Below, piece after piece: positions 1 through 4,635 of a stretch of 5,631 nt of DNA. Position 1 is the first letter of the stretch. Each line of letters starts with the position of its first letter. The notes beneath the pieces were generated by a model. That model made no database searches and was not told the origin of the DNA. It was given only the letters and a program-made list of their open reading frames with translations. The DNA is taken from positions 1 to 5,631 of the forward strand of contig JACCSF010000165.1 in assembly GCA_013813135.1 (NCBI GenBank), given 5' to 3'. The position numbers were made by a program, and so were the translations under genes. The DNA is from Thermoleophilaceae bacterium. GTDB lineage: Bacteria > Actinomycetota > Thermoleophilia > Solirubrobacterales > Thermoleophilaceae.

Positions 1-127
1 GGACGGTACCTTCGCGCTGCGCCCGCGCGTGCGGGCGGCCCGCGCGGTTCGCTTCCTGCGCATCCACGCGGTGGTTCGCGGCGTCGGCCGCTCCCGCAGC
101 ATCCGCCTGAAGCTGCACGAACGCTAG
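1..127 (+). CDS. C-terminal end of an unidentified protein (5' end outside window)
   Basis: The frame beginning at position 2 is open from the window edge to a TAG stop at 125-127 and gives 41 residues, starting DGTFALRPRVRAAR and ending SRSIRLKLHER. The tail alternates hydrophobic and basic residues with the pattern G-x-F ... V-x-G-x-G-x-S-x-x-I-x-L-x-L. This is how the last strands of Ig-like or fibronectin-like beta-sandwich domains look in secreted actinobacterial proteins, so an extracellular or surface protein is a reasonable guess. No catalytic motif is present in the visible part, and the function cannot be assigned. Codon use (G/C at third positions) fits a real gene. The stop is followed after 35 bases by the next start on the same strand, but a separate -10-like element in that gap suggests the next gene has its own promoter. 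Confidence 0.55.
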   Translation, partial: DGTFALRPRVRAARAVRFLRIHAVVRGVGRSRSIRLKLHER

Positions 128-146
128 GCCCGCGGGCCGCCGCGGC

Positions 147-163
147 TAGGCTGCGCAGGCTGG
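147..163 (+). promoter_or_regulatory. Probable -10 element for a leaderless transcript of the LLM oxidoreductase gene
   Basis: TAGGCT at 147-152 fits the actinobacterial -10 pattern TANNNT and lies 10 bases before the GTG start at 163. No Shine-Dalgarno-like sequence precedes the GTG. A transcript starting the usual 6-9 bases after the -10 would begin almost at the start codon, so translation is probably leaderless. I see no convincing -35 element. The same arrangement occurs before two other genes in this window, which raises my confidence. Confidence 0.45.
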
Positions 164-930
164 TGACCGCCCGCCACGGCATCTTCGTCGCTCCCTTCGA
201 GGAGCTCGCCGAGCCGCGCCTGGTCGCGGAGCTCGCCGCGCGGGCCGAGGCACGCGGATGGGACGGCTTCTTCGTGTGGGACCACGTGGCGTACCGCGAG
301 CCGGTGCGCGCGGTGGCCGACCCGTGGGTGACGCTGGCCGCGGTGGCGATGGCCACTGAGCTGCTCGTGATCGGACCGCTCGTCACCCCGCTCCCGCGCC
401 GGCGCCCGCATCAGCTGGCCCGCGAGACGGCCACCCTGGACCGCCTCAGCCACGGGCGGCTGGTGCTCGGGGTGGGCATCGGCAGTGACCGCACCGGCGA
501 GTTCGACCCGGACCGCTTCGGGGAAGAGGGCGACCCGCGGGCGCGTGCCGTGCTGCTCGACGACGGGCTCGAACGCCTGCGCTCCTACTGGGAGGGCGAG
601 TTCGAGCCGCGACCGGTCCAGCGTCCGCGCATCCCGGTCTGGGTGGCCGCCCGCTGGCCGCGTCGCCGCCCGCTGGCCCGCGCGGCCCGCTGGGACGGCC
701 TGTTCCCGATCGACCTGCCCGGCCCCGAGGCGCTGGCCGAGCTGGCGGCCGAGACTCGCGCCCTGCGCGATACGCCGGACCCATTCGACCTCGTCGTGAC
801 CAACCCGGCCGGTACCGACCCGGCCCCCTGGATCGAAGCCGGCGCCACGTGGTGCCTCACGGGCTTCGGCCCCCAGCCGACGGCAGCCGAGGTGGGCGAG
901 GCGATCGACGTCGGCGCGCCGCGAGCGTGA
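163..930 (+). CDS. LLM-class flavin-dependent oxidoreductase (luciferase-like, probably F420-dependent)
   Basis: The 255-residue protein belongs to the bacterial-luciferase-like TIM-barrel superfamily, whose members use FMN or coenzyme F420 to oxidise or reduce small organic substrates in the cytoplasm. Family signatures appear in order: an early strand-helix with GWDGFFVWDH (32-41), DPWVTLAAVA (53-62), the block from G71 through the RRRPHQLARETATLD segment to SHGRLVLGVGIGS (about 71-108), and IPVWVAARWPRRRPLARAARWDG (about 158-179). The ending, with EAGATWCLTGFGP and a final GAPR, resembles the usual end of the short (about 250-280 residue) actinobacterial members, so the protein looks complete although shorter than classical 330-residue LLM enzymes. 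The GTG at 163 places the first beta strand (HGIFVAPF) correctly and has no ribosome binding site. The last 74 bases overlap the convergent exporter gene. F420 rather than FMN is inferred from the likely actinobacterial host; the substrate is unknown. Confidence 0.88.
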   Translation: MTARHGIFVAPFEELAEPRLVAELAARAEARGWDGFFVWDHVAYREPVRAVADPWVTLAAVAMATELLVIGPLVTPLPRRRPHQLARETATLDRLSHGRLVLGVGIGSDRTGEFDPDRFGEEGDPRARAVLLDDGLERLRSYWEGEFEPRPVQRPRIPVWVAARWPRRRPLARAARWDGLFPIDLPGPEALAELAAETRALRDTPDPFDLVVTNPAGTDPAPWIEAGATWCLTGFGPQPTAAEVGEAIDVGAPRA

Positions 931-2434
931 ATCGCCAGGCGGCCTCGGAGAGAGCCGGCTCCGCCCCCGCCGTGTCTGCCTCCTGCGCCGCCTCCACAGC
1001 CGGGCTCGACCGCAGCACGGTCGTGGCGATGACCAGCGCCAGGGCGACCAGGCTCGCCGCGACGATGAACGCAAGGTGGAAGCCGCCCGTGAGCGCGGAC
1101 GCCGTGGACTCGCCGTCGGCGAGCAGGCTGTCCGTGCGCGTGGTCGAGAGCGTCGCCAGCACCGCGAGACCGAGCGCGCCGCCCACCTGCAGGCTCGTGT
1201 TGACGAGCCCGGACGAGAGGCCCGAGTCGCTCTGGGTCGCGCCCGACATGGCCAGCGTCATCAGCGACGGGAACGAGAGGCCCGCCCCGATGCCGAGCAG
1301 GAACATGACGGGCAGCACGTCAACGGCGTAGCTGCCGTCCACCGGCGCCCTGGCGAACAGCGCCAGGCCGGCGACTATCAGCGCGAGGCCGGGGAGCAGG
1401 GTCGCCTTCGCGCCGAAGCGAATGTTCAGGCGGGCCGAGAACCCGAGCGACAGCACGCCGATCGACAGACTGACGGGCAGGAACGCCACCCCCGTCTCGA
1501 TCGGGTCGTAGCCGAGCACCCGCTGCAGGTAGAGGACGCCCAGGAAGAACATCCCGAACAGCCCCGCGACCATCAGGATCTGGACCGCGTTGGCCCCGCT
1601 CACGTTGCGGAAGCGGAAGATGCGCAGCGGCATCAGCGGCGTGCCCGCGGTTGCCTCGCGCGCGACGAAGCCCGCCAGCAAAGCGAGCGCGACGGCGCCG
1701 AATCCGAGCGTCTCCACTGACCCCCAGCCGTAGTCTGCGGCCTTCACGATCGTGTAGACGCCGAGCATCAGGGCGCTCGTCACGAGCACCGCGCCGGCGA
1801 TGTCCGCACCGCTCCTGAAGCCGATGCCCTTGTCCTTGCCGACCAGCCTCCAGGCGAAAACGGCCGTGCCGATGCCGATCGGGATGTTGACGAAGAAGAT
1901 CCAGTGCCAGTTGATGCCCTGCGTCAGGAAGCCGCCGAGCAGCAGCCCGATCGAGGCGCCCGCGGAGGCGACGAAGCTGTAGACCCCGATCGCCTTCGCC
2001 TGCTCGCGCGGCTCGGGGAACATCGTCACGATCATGCCGAGGATCACGGCCGAGGCCAGCGCGCCGCCGGCGCCCTGGACGAAGCGGGCTCCGATCAGCA
2101 CGCCCTGGCTCTGCGCCAGGCCGCACAGCAGCGAGGCGACGGTGAAGACGGCCAGCCCCACCAGGAAGACGCTCCTGCGCCCGAGCAGGTCGCCGAGGCG
2201 CCCCGACAGCAGCAGCAGGCCCCCGAAGCTGATCAGGTAGGCGTTCACGACCCAGGCGAGGCTCGACTGGGAGAAGCCGAGATCCTCCTGGATCGACGGC
2301 AGCGCAACGTTCACGATCGTCGCGTCGAGCACGATCATGAGCATCCCCACGCACAGGACATAGAGCGCGACCCAGCGCGAGCGGTCGGTCTCCACGGGAA
2401 GGGCTTGGTTGGTCGGTACAGCGGTCTCGGTCAT
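857..2434 (-). CDS. DHA2-family (EmrB/QacA-type) 14-TM MFS drug exporter
   Basis: This 525-residue inner-membrane protein is a proton-driven multidrug exporter of the major facilitator superfamily, drug:H+ antiporter-2 branch. After a short cytoplasmic N-terminus, TM1 carries the family motif D1 LDATIVNVALPSIQ (36-49, with D37). Motif A is GRLGDLLGRRSVF (78-90), between TM2 and TM3. Motif C in TM5 is GASIGLLLGGFL (159-170), with Leu where the usual proline stands. WHWIFFVNIPIGIG (176-189) is typical of the family. Hydrophobic segments continue to about residue 475, giving about 14 helices. Residues 476-525 are a polar, Arg/Pro-rich tail, and the last 24 codons run into the 3' end of the convergent LLM gene. 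The ATG at 2434 follows a GGTGA ribosome binding site. A marR gene lies directly upstream in the same direction, and a likely operator stands before the start, so repression by that regulator is expected. The drug or metabolite exported cannot be told from sequence. Confidence 0.93.
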   Translation of the reverse strand: MTETAVPTNQALPVETDRSRWVALYVLCVGMLMIVLDATIVNVALPSIQEDLGFSQSSLAWVVNAYLISFGGLLLLSGRLGDLLGRRSVFLVGLAVFTVASLLCGLAQSQGVLIGARFVQGAGGALASAVILGMIVTMFPEPREQAKAIGVYSFVASAGASIGLLLGGFLTQGINWHWIFFVNIPIGIGTAVFAWRLVGKDKGIGFRSGADIAGAVLVTSALMLGVYTIVKAADYGWGSVETLGFGAVALALLAGFVAREATAGTPLMPLRIFRFRNVSGANAVQILMVAGLFGMFFLGVLYLQRVLGYDPIETGVAFLPVSLSIGVLSLGFSARLNIRFGAKATLLPGLALIVAGLALFARAPVDGSYAVDVLPVMFLLGIGAGLSFPSLMTLAMSGATQSDSGLSSGLVNTSLQVGGALGLAVLATLSTTRTDSLLADGESTASALTGGFHLAFIVAASLVALALVIATTVLRSSPAVEAAQEADTAGAEPALSEAAWRFTLAARRRRSPRPPRLPSAGGRSP

Positions 2435-2437
2435 GTT

Positions 2438-2442
2438 TCACC
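2438..2442 (-). promoter_or_regulatory. Ribosome binding site of the MFS exporter
   Basis: Read on the minus strand, GGTGA ends three bases before the ATG at 2434. It matches the downstream part of the sequence complementary to the 16S rRNA 3' end (GGAGGTGATC), so the short gap is acceptable. It supports the ATG at 2434, and it is the only intergenic start in the window with a recognisable Shine-Dalgarno sequence. That agrees with a transcript having a short 5' leader rather than a leaderless one. Confidence 0.5.
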
Positions 2443-2447
2443 CGTCG

Positions 2448-2490
2448 TCGATACTTAGACGATTAGACCGTAGCAAATCGTCTTGTTCGG
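2448..2490 (-). promoter_or_regulatory. Promoter region of the MFS exporter, overlapping the putative operator
   Basis: This AT-rich stretch between marR and the exporter contains two possible -10 elements on the minus strand. TCTAAT (2467-2462) matches TATAAT at five of six positions and would give a leader of about 20 bases that includes the GGTGA site; its -35 is weak (CGAACA at 2489-2484, 16-bp spacing). Alternatively TTGCTA (2476-2471) could serve as -35 with a 17-bp spacer before TATCGA (2453-2448), a poorer -10. Either choice puts core promoter elements inside the inverted repeat at 2457-2483, so a bound repressor would block RNA polymerase. Confidence 0.45.
2457..2483. promoter_or_regulatory. 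Putative MarR operator: inverted repeat AGACGATT / AATCGTCT
   Basis: AGACGATT at 2457-2464 and its exact reverse complement AATCGTCT at 2476-2483 are separated by 11 bases. The arm centres are 19 bases apart, close to two helical turns, as expected for a homodimeric winged-helix regulator. The arms overlap the exporter promoter. The left arm also belongs to a tandem TTAGAC repeat (2455-2460 and 2463-2468). The 7-bp core AGACGAT recurs at 3058-3064 in the marR promoter. That the local MarR protein binds here is inference from position and recurrence. Confidence 0.5.
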
Positions 2491-2494
2491 GATA

Positions 2495-2508
2495 GTTTCG
2501 AGCGAAAC
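2495..2508. repeat. 14-bp palindrome GTTTCG-AG-CGAAAC between marR and the exporter
   Basis: Two perfect 6-base arms flank a 2-base centre, 15 bases downstream of the marR stop codon. As RNA it would form a stem of about five pairs with a four-base loop, but no U-tract follows in the marR direction, so it is not a convincing intrinsic terminator. It could be a second regulator site upstream of the exporter promoter. Its centre lies about 31 bases from the centre of the AGACGATT inverted repeat. Confidence 0.35.
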
Positions 2509-2522
2509 GGGCTCGGAGCGCG

Positions 2523-3023
2523 CTAAGGGCGCGGCTCGCGCCGTCGCACGGACGGGTGGCACTCGGCGGTCTCCGACAGCCGGTCACCGACGAGGTGGGC
2601 GAGCGCGCCGACGAAATGGGCGCGCTCGCGAGCGGGGAGTGAGGCCAGCACCTCCGCTTGAATCCTTGCCACGATCTCCTTCGCGTCGGCCACCTTGCGC
2701 TCGCCCGCCTCGGTCACGGCGACGATCCTCGCGCGCCGATCTCCCTCAGCCGGGCGACGCTCCGCGAGGCCGGCGGCCTCGAGCTCGTCGATCGTGACGA
2801 CCATGGTCGTCTTGTCGAGCCCGACCGCCTGGGCCAAGGCGGTCTGCGTGTACTCGCCGGCCATGGCCGTCGACAGCACGCAGTTGGCACGCGGCGACAC
2901 CCCGAGCTCCGCGAGCCCGGCGGTGAGCTGCGTGGTCAGCGAGTGGCTCGCGCGGGCGAGCAGCCAGCACAGGTCGCCCGAAAGCGACGGGCCCGCCGGC
3001 GCTGCCTTCGTCGCTGTGCCCAT
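2523..3023 (-). CDS. MarR-family winged-helix transcriptional regulator
   Basis: From the ATG at 3023 the protein has 166 residues, the normal size for this family of homodimeric, ligand- or oxidant-responsive repressors. The N-terminal dimerisation helix is DLCWLLARASHSLTTQL (about 17-33). The winged helix-turn-helix spans roughly 45-110: helices around TQTALAQAVGLDKTTMVVTIDELEAAG (59-85, recognition helix near KTTMVVTIDEL), then the wing with the family D-R signature, EGDRRARIVAVTEAG (93-107). C-terminal helices (110-150) complete the dimer interface. The frame could extend upstream to an ATG at 3098, but the marR promoter lies inside that extension and MarR homology begins after 3023, so the shorter form is preferred. 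The gene precedes an exporter on the same strand, a common arrangement in which the MarR protein represses itself and the pump until an effector binds. Cys19 sits where OhrR-type sensors carry their reactive cysteine, but the partner tyrosines appear absent, so peroxide sensing is doubtful. Confidence 0.9.
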   Translation of the reverse strand: MGTATKAAPAGPSLSGDLCWLLARASHSLTTQLTAGLAELGVSPRANCVLSTAMAGEYTQTALAQAVGLDKTTMVVTIDELEAAGLAERRPAEGDRRARIVAVTEAGERKVADAKEIVARIQAEVLASLPARERAHFVGALAHLVGDRLSETAECHPSVRRREPRP

Positions 3024-3059
3024 GGTGGGGATGTTACCCAGATTTACATCCGTTGTCAG
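3024..3059 (-). promoter_or_regulatory. marR promoter, leaderless type
   Basis: On the minus strand, CTGACA (3059-3054; one mismatch to TTGACA) is followed after exactly 17 bases by TAACAT (3036-3031; fits TANNNT), then seven bases and the ATG at 3023-3021. This is the best-formed promoter in the window. The expected transcription start coincides with the A of the ATG or falls within a base or two of it. The bases before the ATG (CCCCACC) contain no Shine-Dalgarno sequence, so the mRNA is probably leaderless. Confidence 0.65.
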
Positions 3060-3064
3060 ACGAT
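3058..3064 (+). promoter_or_regulatory. Putative MarR half-site AGACGAT at the marR -35 element
   Basis: AGACGAT repeats exactly the 7-bp core of the inverted repeat before the exporter. It overlaps the first bases of the marR -35 hexamer (3059-3054). I could not find a matching inverted arm at the same spacing on either side, so it may be a half-site or a weaker operator. A regulator bound here would block its own promoter, which fits the autoregulation usual for MarR proteins. Confidence 0.4.
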
Positions 3065-3081
3065 CTTGTACGAGACTATTT

Positions 3082-3255
3082 AGCGGGCTGGCGATCAACC
3101 GGAACGTGCGCCTCGGGGGCTCGATCGTGCTGGCCTGGCTCGCGCTCGAGGAGCGGCAGTGGGGCTTCCTGATGCTCGAGACGGTCTGGGCCGGCGTGTC
3201 GGCCTGGGGGCTGATTCAGGTGCTCCGCGGGGGGGAACCAGCCGCGGCGCATTAG
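3082..3255 (+). pseudogene. 5'-truncated remnant of a CBU_0592-like small membrane protein gene
   Basis: This stretch translates to 57 residues ending at TAG (3253-3255). The segment RLGGSIVLAWLALEERQWGFLMLETVWAGVSAWGLIQVL has the pattern of the second half of CBU_0592-like membrane proteins: a helix around LGGSIVLAWLA, the ERQWGF turn, and a last helix LETVWAGVSAWGL. Complete family members are about 75-90 residues and begin with another transmembrane helix. Here the homologous frame has no ATG, and upstream of about 3080 the DNA is the marR promoter and gene on the other strand, so the 5' part is missing. In-frame GTG codons at 3106 and 3127 have no ribosome binding site and would start inside the domain. 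I therefore call it a decayed remnant. A short translated protein from GTG 3106 (49 residues) is possible but less likely. Family assignment is from memory of the pattern, without a search. Confidence 0.6.
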
Positions 3256-3268
3256 AGTCGCCGCCGCA
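3253..3268 (+). promoter_or_regulatory. Probable -10 element for a leaderless transcript of the GlpA-like gene
   Basis: TAGAGT at 3253-3258 fits TANNNT and ends nine bases before the ATG at 3268. The intervening bases (CGCCGCCGC) contain no Shine-Dalgarno sequence, so a transcript starting at or just before the ATG is likely. No -35 element is visible; the position 17 bases upstream is a run of G. The first three bases of the element are also the stop codon of the membrane-protein remnant. Confidence 0.45.
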
Positions 3269-4635
3269 TGAACCGTGACGTGGTCATCGTCGGCGCCGGC
3301 GTGGTCGGCGCGGCGATCGCACGCGAGCTGACGCGCTACGAGCTCGACGTCACGCTGCTCGAGGCCGGTCCGGATGTCGGCGCGGGCACGAGCAAGGCGA
3401 ACACCGCCCTGCTGCACACGGGCTTCGACGCCAAGCCGGGCACGCTGGAGGCGCGCCTGGTCGCACGCGGCTACGAGCTCCTTTCGGAGTACGCGCCGAG
3501 CGTCGGCATTCCGGTCGAGCGGACGGGCGCGCTGCTGGTGGCCTGGGACGAGCGGCAGCGAGGCGAGTTCGACGGGATCGTGGAGCGCTCGCTGGCGAAC
3601 GGCTACAGCGCGATCCGCGAGCTCGATGCCGGGGAGGTCTACAGGCGCGAGCCGAATCTCGGACCGGGGGCTCTGGGAGCGCTGGAGGTCCCTGACGAGG
3701 GGCTGATCTGCCCCTTCACCACACCGCTCGCCTTTGCCACCGAGGCCGTGCTGGCCGGCTGCGACCTGCGCCGCGGCGCGCCCGTCACGGGTGTCGAGCG
3801 GCTGGCGTCGGGCGGCTTTCGCGTGGACGCGGGCCGGGGCTCGATCACCGCGCGGCGGCTGGTGAACGCAGCCGGGTTGCGCAGCGACGAGGTCGACCGC
3901 ATGCTGGGCGGCGAGAACTTCACCGTGACTCCCCGGCGGGGCGAGCTGATCGTCTTCGACAAGCTCTCCCGGCCGTTCGTGCGGCACATCGTGTTGGCCG
4001 TGCCGACACAGGTTTCGAAGGGGGTGCTGGTCGCGCCCACGGTCTTCGGCAACGTGATGGTGGGGCCGACCGCCGAGGACGTGGAGCGCAAGGACGACAC
4101 CTCCTCGACGGCGGCGGGGCTGGAGTACCTGCGGACCGAGGGGGGCCGGATCGTGCCTGCGCTGCTCGGCTTCGAGGTGACGGCGGTGTACGTGGGGCTG
4201 CGTGCCGCCACCGAGCACGCCGACTTCCAAATCCGTTTCGAGGAGGGCTACGCGTGCGTGGGAGGGATCCGATCGACCGGTCTGTCGGCCTCGATGGCGA
4301 TCGCCGAGCACGTGCGCGACGGGCTCGAGCTCGAGCTCCGGCCACGGGCGGAGCGGCCGCGACTGAGCATGCCGAACCTCGGCGAGGCCTTCCCGCGGCC
4401 CTACCAGCAGGCCGACCTGATCGCCTCGGACAGCGAGTATGGCCGTATCGTCTGCTTCTGCGAGCGGGTCACGCGTGGCGAGATTCGCGACGCCTTCGCG
4501 AGCCCCGTGCCACCCGTCGACCTCGATGGGTTGCGCCGCCGCACGCGCGCCCACATGGGGCGCTGCCAGGGCTTCTTTTGCGGGGCCCAGCTGGCCGAGC
4601 TGCTGGCCGGGCCCGGAACGGCCGACCGTGCCTGA
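3268..4635 (+). CDS. GlpA-like FAD-dependent oxidoreductase with C-terminal BFD-type [2Fe-2S] domain
   Basis: The 455-residue protein is a DAO-fold flavoprotein dehydrogenase of the anaerobic glycerol-3-phosphate dehydrogenase (GlpA/COG0579-like) type. The FAD Rossmann motif is VVIVGAGVVGAAIA (5-18), with E32 at the end of the second strand to bind ribose. TSKANTALLHTGFDAKPGTLEA (41-62) is the conserved flavin/active-site loop. GLRAATEHADFQI (310-322) and GIRSTGLSASMAIAEHV (333-349) are the C-terminal substrate and FAD elements. A BFD-like [2Fe-2S] domain follows (about 391-448) with four intact ligands: C396, C398, C433 and C438 (C-X-C-X34-C-X4-C). The iron-sulfur domain suggests electrons pass from the flavin to a partner, probably the next gene's product. 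The Rossmann motif starting at residue 5 supports the ATG at 3268. The stop overlaps the next start by 8 bp, indicating translational coupling. Glycerol-3-phosphate is the likeliest substrate by family; L-2-hydroxyglutarate or another 2-hydroxy acid cannot be excluded. Confidence 0.85.
   Translation: MNRDVVIVGAGVVGAAIARELTRYELDVTLLEAGPDVGAGTSKANTALLHTGFDAKPGTLEARLVARGYELLSEYAPSVGIPVERTGALLVAWDERQRGEFDGIVERSLANGYSAIRELDAGEVYRREPNLGPGALGALEVPDEGLICPFTTPLAFATEAVLAGCDLRRGAPVTGVERLASGGFRVDAGRGSITARRLVNAAGLRSDEVDRMLGGENFTVTPRRGELIVFDKLSRPFVRHIVLAVPTQVSKGVLVAPTVFGNVMVGPTAEDVERKDDTSSTAAGLEYLRTEGGRIVPALLGFEVTAVYVGLRAATEHADFQIRFEEGYACVGGIRSTGLSASMAIAEHVRDGLELELRPRAERPRLSMPNLGEAFPRPYQQADLIASDSEYGRIVCFCERVTRGEIRDAFASPVPPVDLDGLRRRTRAHMGRCQGFFCGAQLAELLAGPGTADRA

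Noticed and set aside
127..138. Perfect 12-bp palindrome GGCCCGCGGGCC after the first stop codon
   Set aside because: As RNA it gives only a four-pair stem and no U-tract follows. Short G/C palindromes are expected by chance at this base composition.
124..1074. A 316-codon antisense open frame across the LLM gene
   Set aside because: Arg-rich low-complexity translation without family motifs. It covers the LLM gene and the 3' end of the exporter, both of which are well supported.
1320..2441. A 373-codon minus-strand frame starting at GTG 2441, just ahead of the exporter ATG
   Set aside because: It is out of frame with the MFS motifs and reads as an Arg/Gly/Asp-rich shifted version of the same DNA. 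The exporter frame shows all family signatures.
3024..3098. N-terminal extension of MarR from the ATG at 3098
   Set aside because: A well-formed -35/-10 pair lies inside the extension with the expected transcription start at 3023, and the family homology begins after 3023.
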